A DNA stretch of 64,000 nt from Lentzea waywayandensis (GTDB taxonomy: Bacteria; Actinomycetota; Actinomycetes; Mycobacteriales; Pseudonocardiaceae): the NCBI RefSeq assembly GCF_900115955.1, contig NZ_FOYL01000002.1:124001-188000 (forward strand), in the 5' to 3' direction. Below are positions 34,356-43,397 of the stretch, piece after piece (positions within the stretch are counted from its first letter, which is position 1; every line of letters starts with the position of its first letter). Both the position numbers and the translations under genes were made by a program. The notes beneath the pieces are model-generated. The model did no database searches, was not told where the DNA came from, and saw only the letters and a list, made by a program, of their open reading frames with translations.

Positions 34356-34916
34356 TCAGGACGCGACGGCCGACTTCCGCACTCCGGGCACCGTCCGCAC
34401 CAGCGCTTCCACGATCTTCCGTTCGGCCTCGTCCGCGAACGGACCGGACACGTTCACGTCCCCGTCGTCGACCTCCACCGTCCATCGTGGAGCGCCGCTG
34501 TAAGCCCGCAGGGCGATCTCGACCCGTGCCGCGAGTACCGCGTCTTCCGGGGTGAGGATGCGCAGCAGGTCGCTGCGGCTGACGACGCCCACGAGCGTTT
34601 GTCCGTTCGTCACGATCGGCAGGCACCGCAATCGCTGCGAGAGCATCGTCGCGGTCAGTTCCGAGGGAGTGGCCGTGGTCGACGCGCTGATCACCGGCCG
34701 GCGCATCACCCGGGAGACAGGCCCGTTCGCCATCGCGGGCGTCGTGCCCGCCAGCAGAAGGTCGGCACCGGACACGATCCCGACCAGTCTGCCTTCGTCG
34801 TCCACCACCGGCAGGGCGGAGAACCCGTGCTCACCGAGTACGGCGCTGGCCGAACGGACGGCTGTTGCGGGGTTCACGACGACCGCCGGGCTGGTCATCA
34901 CATCTGCTGCGTTCAT
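34356..34916 (-). CDS. CBS-domain pair protein with C-terminal BON domain
   Basis: A 186-residue protein starting MNAADVMTSPAVVV. Two CBS motifs occupy residues 5-120 (GFSALPVVDDEGRLVGIVSGADLL and LRCLPIVTNGQTLVGVVSRSDLL). A BON-type domain (ARVEIALRAYSGAPRWTVEVDDGDVNVSGPFADEAERKIVEALVRTVPGVRKS) follows. CBS pairs bind adenine nucleotides and report energy state. Proteins of this build are frequent in hypoxia/dormancy regulons of actinobacteria, which fits the neighbourhood. The ATG at 34916 is preferred because the CBS fold begins there. Confidence 0.9.
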   Translation of the reverse strand: MNAADVMTSPAVVVNPATAVRSASAVLGEHGFSALPVVDDEGRLVGIVSGADLLLAGTTPAMANGPVSRVMRRPVISASTTATPSELTATMLSQRLRCLPIVTNGQTLVGVVSRSDLLRILTPEDAVLAARVEIALRAYSGAPRWTVEVDDGDVNVSGPFADEAERKIVEALVRTVPGVRKSAVAS

Positions 34917-35163
34917 ACGTCGAGACTCTGTCCTCTGAGTGCGCCGTGGCAGAGCGGTTGGCCACGCCTCCGCGGTGACATAGGTCCTCGCTTCACCGCC
35001 AGTCGGCGCGCAGCACCCGCGCGGGCACACTTCGACGCTCTGCCCGGCAGAGCGATTCCTGTCAGAAGCGCCGCCACGGACGAGGCAGCGGCACAGTTCC
35101 GCGCCGCCGACGACGACGTCTGCTCCGAGAGGTCACCTAGGCCGATCTGGCGCCGGGCTGAGT

Positions 35164-35185
35164 CGTTGCCGTGATCACGGCAACG
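35164..35185. promoter_or_regulatory. Perfect 22-bp palindrome in front of the membrane protein gene
   Basis: CGTTGCCGTGA is followed at once by its exact reverse complement TCACGGCAACG, with no spacer. It covers the GTG at 35171 that could otherwise be taken as the start, and ends 12 bp before the ATG at 35198. It most likely is an operator for a dimeric regulator of the membrane protein gene or of the divergent CBS-BON gene. Confidence 0.6.
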
Positions 35186-35197
35186 CAGGCTGGCCTC

Positions 35198-36745
35198 ATG
35201 CGAGCTGGGGTTCTCCTGCGCTGGGTGGCGCATCCGCTGACCATGGGGGCCACTGCGGTCCTGCTGCTCAACGACCACGTGTTCAAACAGGCGTGGCCGG
35301 GCCTGGTCACCGGCAAACTCAGTGACTTCGCCGGACTGGTGGTGGCGCCGGCGGTGCTGGGGCTGTTGTTCGGCCTGTTCCGCGCCGGCCAGGTCGGCGC
35401 CGCTGCGGCGACGCTGCTGACGGGAGCCGGATTCGCGTGGGTCAAGCTGACCAGCACGGGAGCCGAGGTCGCGTCGGCGGCGTGGTCTGTCGTCAACGGA
35501 CCTTCGGTCGTTCTGGCCGACCCGAGCGACCTGGTCGCGCTGCCCGCGCTGGGCCTCGCCTGGTGGGCCTGGCGGCGGGCGGCGGCGGCCCCGCCACTGC
35601 CGGACCACCCGGCTCACCGGTTGCGGGTGGTGCTCGCAATGCCGTTCGCGGTGCTGGCGGTCGCCGCGACTTCCGCGCCCTCCGACACGCTTCCGTCGGT
35701 GGACTCCGTCCAGATCGTGGGCGGGCAGGTGATCATCGAGGTGGGCGAGCGGTTCTACGGTTCCGACTCCGGTGTCGGCGACTGGACGCCGCTGCCGGAG
35801 ACGCCGTCCGGACAGTTGCCGGAGCGGCAGCAGCTTGAAGCCTGCGTACCCGATGACGCCGCACATTGCTATCAGGTGCACGGCGGCGGTGACCTCGACC
35901 TCGTTGAAGGGACACCACGCGGCGGACGGCTACTGGGCGTCGACGAAACGACCGACGCCGGTCGGACCTGGCGCACTGCCTGGGAAGTGCCGGCCGCCCG
36001 GTGGGAGTTCGTCAAGCGCCAGCACCCGTTTCCTGGCGGGGTGGACCGGGTGTCCAAGATCGCCAGCGTGGACGTCCTGGTCCGCGCCGTCCCAGGTGGA
36101 CACGAAGTGATCGTGGCCAACGGTGTCGAAGGGCTCGCGGTTCGCGGCGCCGACGGCGTGTGGCGACGCGTGCCGGTCGTGATCGCGGCGACCGGGCTGG
36201 ACATCCGTCCCGCGCCGCTCACCGGGTTCGGTCAGGTGATCGGAGACGACCTGATCGACGCCGGAATGATCACCCTGCTCGCCCTGCTGATCGGGATGTC
36301 GGTCGCGGCCCGCCGGACCCGCGCCAGGCTCGGACACGTGCTCGTCGTGGTGCTACCGCTCGTCTTCCTCTTTCTGGCAGCCATCCCGATCACGGGCGCG
36401 GTGGTGTTCTTCACCTCCGGCTCCGGGACGTCGACCATGCCCAAACTGCTGCTCCCGCTGTGTCTGACCGGCATCGGCATCAGTCTCACGATGGCGCAGG
36501 GAGCGGTGCGCCGGTCACGCGCGGCGGTGGTCGACGCCGCCGCCGTGCTGACCGGCCTGGCGTTCCTCGGACCTTTCTTCGGCTGGACCCTGGGCCTGCC
36601 TCCCGAACGCGGGACCGCGATCCAACTCGGTCTGATCCTCGCGGCGGGCTGCCTGGTCCTGGTCGTCGCGGCCGGCTGGTGGGCCGGCCGCGACCCGGCG
36701 ATCGCCGGAACCCCGGCGGGTGAACACCGGGGTTCCGCCAGGTGA
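35198..36745 (+). CDS. Polytopic membrane protein of unknown function
   Basis: A 515-residue protein if read from the ATG at 35198; a GTG nine codons earlier lies inside a perfect palindrome and is less likely. Four to five hydrophobic helices at the N-terminus (to about residue 165) are followed by an extracytoplasmic domain of roughly 170 residues with two cysteines (ACVPDDAAHC) and a photosynthesis-factor-like GVDETTDAGRTWRTAWEVP turn. About six helices end the protein. The GVDETTDAGRTW segment resembles an Asp-box sialidase/BNR repeat. Function unknown. The last codons form a terminator hairpin. Confidence 0.75.
   Translation: MRAGVLLRWVAHPLTMGATAVLLLNDHVFKQAWPGLVTGKLSDFAGLVVAPAVLGLLFGLFRAGQVGAAAATLLTGAGFAWVKLTSTGAEVASAAWSVVNGPSVVLADPSDLVALPALGLAWWAWRRAAAAPPLPDHPAHRLRVVLAMPFAVLAVAATSAPSDTLPSVDSVQIVGGQVIIEVGERFYGSDSGVGDWTPLPETPSGQLPERQQLEACVPDDAAHCYQVHGGGDLDLVEGTPRGGRLLGVDETTDAGRTWRTAWEVPAARWEFVKRQHPFPGGVDRVSKIASVDVLVRAVPGGHEVIVANGVEGLAVRGADGVWRRVPVVIAATGLDIRPAPLTGFGQVIGDDLIDAGMITLLALLIGMSVAARRTRARLGHVLVVVLPLVFLFLAAIPITGAVVFFTSGSGTSTMPKLLLPLCLTGIGISLTMAQGAVRRSRAAVVDAAAVLTGLAFLGPFFGWTLGLPPERGTAIQLGLILAAGCLVLVVAAGWWAGRDPAIAGTPAGEHRGSAR
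36706..36737. terminator. Bidirectional terminator hairpin
   Basis: A perfect 11-bp stem (CGGAACCCCGG / CCGGGGTTCCG) with a 10-nt loop lies in the last codons of the membrane protein gene. It sits just before the convergent end of the large arabinose-polymer operon at 36746, and can serve both directions. Confidence 0.7.
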
Positions 36746-39559
36746 TCAGTGGACCTTGATCTCCGTCAGGCCGGTCCGGAATCCGGAGGCGTGGGTCATC
36801 ACCACTCGCAGCCGTTGTGTGCTGATCGGGCTGAACTGGGCGAGGTTGTAGTTGGCCCGCGGCGAGGCCGGCGTCCTGGCCAGCCCGGGCACGTCGGCCC
36901 ACGCGCTGCCGTTCCAGTACTGGACCTGGTAGGACGAGGGCGCCCGGTAGCGGTTGCCGGCCCGGTCGTCGCGGAAGTACAGCCGCACCTCACCGGTCGT
37001 GCGCTGCTGTCCGAGGTTGACCTCGAACCAGTCCGTGCCGTTGGGCGAGCCGGAACTGCCCCAGATCGGATCGTTGATCGGGAAGCCGTCCACGGCCGCC
37101 CCCGTCGAGGTGCCTGACGCGGTGTAGGAGGCCGACACCGCCGCGCCCTGGGCCAGGTTCGGCCGCGTGGAGGTCAGGTCGACGCCTGCCTTGGCGAACA
37201 CGTCGACCATCCGTGCGCTGCTCTGGACTACGTCGCGCGGAGCCTGCACACCCCCGACCGCCGTCTGGAACACCACCGAGCCGCCGGACGGCAGGGTGAC
37301 CTGACCCGTCGCCGGGTTGTAGAGCACGCGGGTGAGGCGGTCCACGGTGAAGGCACGCGTTCCGTTGAGGTAGACGGAATAGCCCTGCGGAACACCGTTG
37401 TAGCGCGTCACGCCGTCCGCGGGGTCGTCCCACACGACGCTCAGGTCCGCGTTGCGGTGCCGCACGTTGTTGACCGCGAAGTGCGACCAGCCGATGTTGA
37501 TCGGCGACAGCTCGATCAGCCCGTCGGTGCGCGGCCGCAGACCGGCGGCGTCCTCGATCACGGTCCAGTTTCCGCTGCCGAGGATGTTGTGGTGGATCCA
37601 CGACCGGTACTGGATCGTGCTGCCGTTCCAGTCGGCCCAGAACTCGTTGGCGTCGGGCCACTGCGTGTTGCCGCCGATGTACTGCGCCCAGACGTTCCAG
37701 TACAGCAGCTTCTTGTAGTCGTCCGCGGACATCCACTGGTTCGGGTAGTTGCGCAGCACCGACGAGTAGAGCCGGAACTGCACGGTCGAGTTGATCGTGG
37801 AGAAGTTGTTCGAGCCGGGGTGGCCAGCCGCCGCTGCCGCCGCCTTGTCACGCTGGTTGGCGGTGTAGAACGGGAACACCGGGTACTCGGCGGCGTCCGC
37901 GAAGAGCCGCAGCGCCTGCTTGTACTGATCGGTGTTCGGCATCAGGCCGACCGAGAACGGATAGTAGTTGTTGATCTCCTTCCACGGGACGTGCGTGTTG
38001 GTGGCGACGTGCTTGTGCTCCAGCAGCTGCCTGGACGGGTTCCACAGCGTGGTGATCACGCCGGAACGGATGCGGTCGGCCAGCGCCTGCATCTCGGAGG
38101 CCTTGGCGGTGTTGCCGACCAGCGCGTAGGCCTGTTGTGCGGCAACGGCTCCGCTCCACACGTACGCCGTCTCCGCGCGGTCGAGCCGGCCCGCCCTCCA
38201 GTCGAACGACACCGCGTCGGCGTCGTTGCCGGTGAGCGCGCCCCAGTCGTACTCGATGACTCCGTTGTTGTTGGTGTCGTAGAACGAGAGCTGGCCCTTG
38301 GCGTCGCCTTCCGCGTACCGGGCGAGCAGGGCGGCGATCGACGGCTGGCCGCCGTGGATCTGGTAGCTGCGCCACGCGGCCTCGGAGATGTACTGCGTGT
38401 AGGAATTAGACCAGTTCTCCGGGTCGCCGGGGTTGTCCATGAACCGGCCACCACGGGACGTCTGCCCGGCCGAGAGCCACGGCCCGTAGGAGTAGACGGG
38501 ATCTCGCAGGTACTTGAGGTCGTCGATGTGCATAGGCTGGGTCAGCACGATCGCGTTGTTGTATCCCGTGGCTCCCTCGACGGAGATCGGGAACTGGTAG
38601 TCCTGGCCGGGGATGTCGACGTCGAGGTGGTTGAAGCGCATCAGCCACCAGCGGTAGTAGATGTTCTTCTTGATCGCGGCATCCGGCACGTCGATGTACG
38701 GGATGTTGTCTGCCCACCAACGGTTGTAGGCACGCACGTGGGTGGCGAACGCGGTTTCGGGCGAGTAGCCGCGATACGCCTGGTACTCGGTCGACGACTC
38801 CGGGATCTCGGTGGTCAGGAAACCCATGGCGACCTTGGTGGTGACGGTCTGCCCGGCGCCGACCGTGACCGAGCGGTCCAGGCCGCCGTTGTTCACGCCG
38901 AACCCGTCACCGGACAGGCGTGGCCGGATCATGGTGAGGTTGTTCTTCACCGGCCTGCTGCCCGTGAGCTCGCTGCCGCTCGCCGTGGTCGCGTAGGGCG
39001 AGGTCGCGCGCAACTGCACCGTCGCGGCCGCACCACCCGTGTTGACGATCGCCAGGTTCGTGACGGCGACGTTGTTGTGCGTGATGAACTTCGTCATCTC
39101 CACCCGGATCGACCCGCTGGTGAAGACACCCCTGTAGTGACTGGGTTTCTGGACCCGGCTGCCGGACTGCTCGGTGAAGTTGCCCGGCGACACCGCGACG
39201 GAGTACGCGTTCTGGCCGCTCAGGTCGTCCCAGTAGGCGGACCTGCCGCCGAACCCGATCACGCCGGGGTTGTGGGTGTACATGAACAACCCGCGGCCGC
39301 GGGTCATCAGGAAGTTGCCCGCCGGGTCGTTGCCGGGCCGGGCGAGCAGCCGGTCCATCCAGAAGTCGGTGCCCGCGCTCTCCGCGTCGTAGATCGCGCG
39401 CATGGTGCTGCCGGTGCTGTACCCGACCGGCGGCGCGGGGATGGACGGACCCGTGAACGTCGGATAACCGATGGGCTGTGCGGCCGAGGCGGGCACGGTC
39501 TGCCCCGCGATCAGCGCCAGCGCCAGCGCGGGTGCCGTCAGGCGGCGAAGGCTTGCCAT
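36746..39559 (-). CDS. Secreted (alpha/alpha)6-barrel-type glycoside hydrolase with F5/8-type C domain
   Basis: A 937-residue exported protein. A signal peptide (MASLRRLTAPALALALIAGQTVPASA) is followed by a beta-rich N-terminal domain, a helical catalytic region of MGH1/GH63-like type (KKNIYYRWWLMRFNHLDVDIPGQDYQFPISVEGATG; EINNYYPFSVGLMP; NEFWADWNGSTIQYRSWIHHNILGSGNW), a linker and a C-terminal discoidin (F5/8 C) sugar-binding domain (NLAQGAAVSASYTASG...FRTGLTEIKV). Family not certain. Next to GH127 and GH43 enzymes, a GH121-like beta-L-arabinobiosidase is a good guess. It is the last gene of the operon, overlapping GH43 by 22 bases. Confidence 0.8.
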   Translation of the reverse strand: MASLRRLTAPALALALIAGQTVPASAAQPIGYPTFTGPSIPAPPVGYSTGSTMRAIYDAESAGTDFWMDRLLARPGNDPAGNFLMTRGRGLFMYTHNPGVIGFGGRSAYWDDLSGQNAYSVAVSPGNFTEQSGSRVQKPSHYRGVFTSGSIRVEMTKFITHNNVAVTNLAIVNTGGAAATVQLRATSPYATTASGSELTGSRPVKNNLTMIRPRLSGDGFGVNNGGLDRSVTVGAGQTVTTKVAMGFLTTEIPESSTEYQAYRGYSPETAFATHVRAYNRWWADNIPYIDVPDAAIKKNIYYRWWLMRFNHLDVDIPGQDYQFPISVEGATGYNNAIVLTQPMHIDDLKYLRDPVYSYGPWLSAGQTSRGGRFMDNPGDPENWSNSYTQYISEAAWRSYQIHGGQPSIAALLARYAEGDAKGQLSFYDTNNNGVIEYDWGALTGNDADAVSFDWRAGRLDRAETAYVWSGAVAAQQAYALVGNTAKASEMQALADRIRSGVITTLWNPSRQLLEHKHVATNTHVPWKEINNYYPFSVGLMPNTDQYKQALRLFADAAEYPVFPFYTANQRDKAAAAAAGHPGSNNFSTINSTVQFRLYSSVLRNYPNQWMSADDYKKLLYWNVWAQYIGGNTQWPDANEFWADWNGSTIQYRSWIHHNILGSGNWTVIEDAAGLRPRTDGLIELSPINIGWSHFAVNNVRHRNADLSVVWDDPADGVTRYNGVPQGYSVYLNGTRAFTVDRLTRVLYNPATGQVTLPSGGSVVFQTAVGGVQAPRDVVQSSARMVDVFAKAGVDLTSTRPNLAQGAAVSASYTASGTSTGAAVDGFPINDPIWGSSGSPNGTDWFEVNLGQQRTTGEVRLYFRDDRAGNRYRAPSSYQVQYWNGSAWADVPGLARTPASPRANYNLAQFSPISTQRLRVVMTHASGFRTGLTEIKVH

Positions 39560-40950
39560 TCCAGGACTCCCGTCGAATGATCGGCCCTGGCGGTGATGTC
39601 CAACCGCAACCGGGTCGTGGACACGGTGGGGAACGTGACGGTGTTGAAGGTGTTCGCCGCCGTCGAGCAGGACGACTGGCCGGGCACGTCGGCGTAGGCG
39701 CTGCCGGTCCAATACTGGACGCGGCACGACGCCGGCAGGTCGATCCCCTGGTCGTCGTCGAACCAGTAGACGGCCGTGCGGTTGACCGATCTCGCGGACG
39801 GCCAGGTGTACTCGAGCCACTGCGTGCCCTGCTCGGGCCAGTTGCCGTACACCGGACTCGAGCGGTCCGCCGAACTCGCGGGTGTTCCGCCGTCGTTGAC
39901 CGCGGAGAGCGTCTCCCACGGCGATACGTAAGACGTTGCGGCTGTCGCACCGACGGCGATGTTGCCGCCTGTACCGGTACCTGGGTTCGGCGGCGGACCG
40001 GCGGTGGTCTGGGTGACCCGCTGCATGGTGCCGTCGGCGTTGAAGCGCAACAGGTCCACCGCCACGGACCGGCGGAAGTTGCCGCCGCCCGGCGCGTTCG
40101 CGTTGTGGTAGACCATGTACCACTGGCCGTTGAACTGGGCGACGCCCGCGTGGTTGGTGGTCGACGAGACCTGCCCGAGCACCACTCCCCTGTGCGTCCA
40201 CGGCCCCATCGGGTTGGTGGCGGTGGCATAGCGCTGGCACGCGTAGCTGGACGACGTGACGCAGCCGTTGGTGTCGTTGGCCGCGTAGATCATGTAGTAG
40301 AGGCCGTTGCGCTTGAACAGGAACGGCGCCTCCCAGTAGTTCGCGAGCCCCTGCGGAGTCACGACCGGGCCGTCCAGCTCGATCATGTTCGGCTTGAGCT
40401 TCGCCGCCCGCACACCCCAGTAGCCGCCCCAGTACAGGTAGGCCTGGCCGTCGTCGTCGGTGAAGACGGTGGGGTCGATGTTGAGCCCAGAGGAGTTCGG
40501 CGTGCTGTCGCTGACCAGCGGCCCGCCCTTGGCGTCGGTGAACGGCCCGAGCGGGCTGTCGCCGACCGCGACGCCGATGTCCATCCAGCCGGCACCGTTG
40601 CCGTTGACGGAGGTGTACCAGTAGTACTTGCCGCCCCGGGGCTCGACCTCACTGGCCCAGGCGTCCGCGCCGGCCCAGCGGAACGTGCCGGTGTTCGCCT
40701 TGACGCCGCGATCGGTCCAGTTCGCCGCGTCGGTCGACGACAGCACCCGCCACTCGCGCATGAGGAAGTTCGACCCGCCGGACGCCGCTTCGTCGCGTCC
40801 GGCGTAGATGTACATCGTGTCGCCGACGACCAGCGGGGCCGGGTCGGCGGTGTAGATCGAGGTGATGATCGGGTTGGCCGCGTGCGCGGGCGTTGCGACG
40901 GCAACGCCCGCGACGAGTGCGATCGCGGCGCCCAGCAGGGTGGCGCGCAT
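39538..40950 (-). CDS. Secreted GH43 glycosidase with C-terminal carbohydrate-binding module
   Basis: A 470-residue exported five-bladed beta-propeller enzyme. The signal peptide (MRATLLGAAIALVAGVAVATPAHA) precedes the general base aspartate in YTADPAPLVVG, the pKa-modulating aspartate in NIDPTVFTDDDG and the acid glutamate in YWEAPFLFKRNG. The C-terminal 130 residues form an F5/8-like module (NIAVGATAATSYVSPWETLSAVNDG...). GH43 members cleave alpha-L-arabinofuranosyl or beta-xylosyl links. RBS GGAGGAT precedes the ATG. It is part of the eight-gene LacI-controlled operon. Confidence 0.88.
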   Translation of the reverse strand: MRATLLGAAIALVAGVAVATPAHAANPIITSIYTADPAPLVVGDTMYIYAGRDEAASGGSNFLMREWRVLSSTDAANWTDRGVKANTGTFRWAGADAWASEVEPRGGKYYWYTSVNGNGAGWMDIGVAVGDSPLGPFTDAKGGPLVSDSTPNSSGLNIDPTVFTDDDGQAYLYWGGYWGVRAAKLKPNMIELDGPVVTPQGLANYWEAPFLFKRNGLYYMIYAANDTNGCVTSSSYACQRYATATNPMGPWTHRGVVLGQVSSTTNHAGVAQFNGQWYMVYHNANAPGGGNFRRSVAVDLLRFNADGTMQRVTQTTAGPPPNPGTGTGGNIAVGATAATSYVSPWETLSAVNDGGTPASSADRSSPVYGNWPEQGTQWLEYTWPSARSVNRTAVYWFDDDQGIDLPASCRVQYWTGSAYADVPGQSSCSTAANTFNTVTFPTVSTTRLRLDITARADHSTGVLEWQAFAA

Positions 40951-40961
40951 CGATCCTCCTT

Positions 40962-43394
40962 CTACGTACCGGTGGAGTGGAGGTTCGCGACCTCGGAGGC
41001 GCTGAGGGCGCGGCCGTAGACCCGGAACGAGTCCACGGCGCCGTCGAGATACGGGTCGTTCGCGTACTGGGAGCGTCCGATCCAGTTCTGCGTGGTGTTC
41101 CCAGGGCGCAGGGTGAGTGCGGTGTTCCGGGCGACCTCGGCACCGTTGAGGTAAAGGACACCGAGGTCGCCGTTCTGCGTCACCGCCACATGTGTCCACA
41201 CACCCTGTGACAGAGGTGCCGCCGCGTCGATGCGTTGCTCCGCACCCGCACCTCCGGCGGTGATCGCGAACCTCGCTCCGCCCGCCGAGCTGAGCGGGGT
41301 GAGGAAGGCGTAGGCACCGGTTCCGCTGCCGAAGTCGAACACCCGCGACCAGGTCGTGACCGAGTCCAGCCGTACCCAGGTGGCGATGCTGAACGCCGCC
41401 GCGCCGGCGAGGAGACCGGCGGGCAGTTGCACGTGCGCACCGGAGCCGGACAGGTCGGCCGCCTGCCCGGTGCGCCCGGCCGTCCACGCCGCGCCACCCG
41501 CGAGAACGGCGTTCAGGCCGTTGCCCGTGACGTCGTTGGCGTTGCCGTCGAACGGATAGTGGGCGATGAACGGCGGAGTCTCCGCGGCGACGGTCCAGTA
41601 GACCGTGTATCGCTGGCCGTGGACTTTGTAGAACGGCAGCAACGTCACCTGGCCGGTGCTCGCGGAAGCCGTGTACTGCAACGGTGTGGATGTCGTCTTG
41701 ATGGTGGAGGGTTGCAGTGCGGGCATCGTCTGCAGGTTGTTCGTGCCGTAGGCGCCCGCCAGCACGATCGGTCCGTGCCTGACCGCCTGCACCGCCCGGT
41801 TGTCCGGAGTGGACTCCCGGTTCAGGGTCATCGGAAGGCCGACCTCGACGACGTCACCGCTCGACCAGGTGCGGTTGATGCGCGCGTAGGTTCCCGGACT
41901 GACCGAATCCTGCGGTACGCCGTTGACGCGCAGCTGCGCGCCGGACGCCCAGGACGGGATCCGCACTCGCAGGTCGATCGTTCCGGAACCGGTGACGACG
42001 AGCCTCGTGCCGCCGGTCTCCGGGAACGAGGTCTCCTGCCGCACGGTGAAACCGCGCCAGGTCACCGTCGAGGCGATGAAGAGGTTGACGTAGAGCGTGG
42101 TTCCGGAGTGGGCGTAGACGCGTCCTGTGTGGCAGGTGTCGGTCTCCATCCCGGTGCCGTGGCAGCAGGTGAAGTCGTCGTAGTCGTTGCTGTACGTGCG
42201 GATGCCACCTGGTCGCAGCGGTGTGTAGTAGCTGTGGTGGCCGTGGTCCGAGTTCGGGTTCTGCGCGCCCAGCAGGTGGTTGTAGAGGGTCTTCTCGTAG
42301 AAGTCGAAGTACCGCGCGTCCGCGGGGTTGCCGCGGAACAGCTGCGCGGTGAGCTTCAGCATGTTGTAGGAGTTGCAGGACTCGCACGTGGTGTCCGAGA
42401 GCTCGGCGGCGATCCGGCCGGGTGCCTTGAAGTACTCGCCGTTGGAGTTGCCGCCGATCGCGTAGCTGTGCGCGCCGGTGACGATCTCCCAGAAGTTGCT
42501 CGCGATGTCCCGATACCGGGCCGTGCCCGTGGCGTGGTACTCGCGGATCGCGCCGATCGCCTTCGGGATCTGGGTGTTGGCGTGGTAACCGTTCAGCGCG
42601 TCGCGGTTCTGCGCCAGCGGGTCGAAGATCTCCGCGTGGTCGAAGTACTGGGCGGTCGTGAGGTGCTGCGGATCGCCGGTGACCTGGTAGAGGTTCGCGA
42701 GCACCTCGTTCATGCCGCCGAACTCGGTGTCGAGCATGTTCTGCCGCTGGGCCTGGGTCAGCCTGCCGTTGCGCCAGGCCGCCCACGCCGCCATGCCGGT
42801 GAGCACGGTCAGCGCCTGCGCGTTGCCGATCAGCAGGTGCACGTCGAGCAGGCCCGCCATGATCTTGTGCAGGGTGTAGTAGGGCGCCCAGACCTGTTCC
42901 CGTGCCTCGACCCTGCCGATGAACGACTCCGGGAACGCTGAGAGGTAGCCGGAGCTGAACCCCGCGGCCCGGGCCCGGTCCTGGCAGATCGCCAGCTGTT
43001 CGACCAGGTAGTTCGCCTTCGTCGCGAACGCCGTGTCACCGGTCGCGGCGAACGCCTGTGCCAGTGCGGTCAGCACGTGCCCGGTGGAATGGCCGCGCAG
43101 TTCCGTGGTGGGTGACTCCCACCCTCCACAGGGGACCACACCGGACGACAGCGAGACGTTGCGGCGGAACGTGTGCAGGAGGCGATCGGGGTCGAGGAAC
43201 TTCAGATAGGCGTGGGTGCGGGTGGTGTTGTCGCGGAACGGTCCCGGCAGCAGGGACACCGCCCCGAGTCCGAACAGTTCGGCGGACACCCCGAAGTCGG
43301 GGCGTGCCGCGGCGACCGCGCGTGCGGGCAACGCCGCCGCCGCAACGGCGAACGCGCCCGCACGCAGAACCGTGCGCCGAGAAGGAGTGATCAT
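40962..43394 (-). CDS. Secreted GH127/GH146-type beta-L-arabinofuranosidase with LamG domain
   Basis: An 810-residue enzyme with a twin-arginine type signal (SRRTVLRAGAFAVAAAALPARA), fitting export of a folded zinc enzyme. The zinc/nucleophile set of GH127 is complete: E338 and C340 (CESC), C410 and C411 (FTCCHGTGMET). The C-terminal 200 residues (IAHYPFDGNANDVTGNGLNAVLAGG...GRALSASEVANLHSTGT) form a LamG/concanavalin-like binding domain. It should release beta-L-arabinofuranose from oligosaccharides. It lies 3 bases after the metalloprotease gene in the same operon. Confidence 0.9.
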   Translation of the reverse strand: MITPSRRTVLRAGAFAVAAAALPARAVAAARPDFGVSAELFGLGAVSLLPGPFRDNTTRTHAYLKFLDPDRLLHTFRRNVSLSSGVVPCGGWESPTTELRGHSTGHVLTALAQAFAATGDTAFATKANYLVEQLAICQDRARAAGFSSGYLSAFPESFIGRVEAREQVWAPYYTLHKIMAGLLDVHLLIGNAQALTVLTGMAAWAAWRNGRLTQAQRQNMLDTEFGGMNEVLANLYQVTGDPQHLTTAQYFDHAEIFDPLAQNRDALNGYHANTQIPKAIGAIREYHATGTARYRDIASNFWEIVTGAHSYAIGGNSNGEYFKAPGRIAAELSDTTCESCNSYNMLKLTAQLFRGNPADARYFDFYEKTLYNHLLGAQNPNSDHGHHSYYTPLRPGGIRTYSNDYDDFTCCHGTGMETDTCHTGRVYAHSGTTLYVNLFIASTVTWRGFTVRQETSFPETGGTRLVVTGSGTIDLRVRIPSWASGAQLRVNGVPQDSVSPGTYARINRTWSSGDVVEVGLPMTLNRESTPDNRAVQAVRHGPIVLAGAYGTNNLQTMPALQPSTIKTTSTPLQYTASASTGQVTLLPFYKVHGQRYTVYWTVAAETPPFIAHYPFDGNANDVTGNGLNAVLAGGAAWTAGRTGQAADLSGSGAHVQLPAGLLAGAAAFSIATWVRLDSVTTWSRVFDFGSGTGAYAFLTPLSSAGGARFAITAGGAGAEQRIDAAAPLSQGVWTHVAVTQNGDLGVLYLNGAEVARNTALTLRPGNTTQNWIGRSQYANDPYLDGAVDSFRVYGRALSASEVANLHSTGT

Positions 43395-43397
43395 GGT

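Noticed and set aside
37457..39580. Open plus-strand frame of 707 codons
   Set aside because: It is antisense to the large glycoside hydrolase, with arginine/valine/glycine-rich low-information sequence and no ribosome site; long antisense frames are common at this GC content.
36746..40240. Glycoside hydrolase extended upstream to 1164 codons
   Set aside because: The added 227 residues are antisense-like, arginine-rich and lie within the GH43 coding region; the ATG at 39559 directly starts a signal peptide.
41235..42941. Open plus-strand frame of 568 codons
   Set aside because: Antisense of the secreted GH127 gene, with biased composition typical of a shadow frame.
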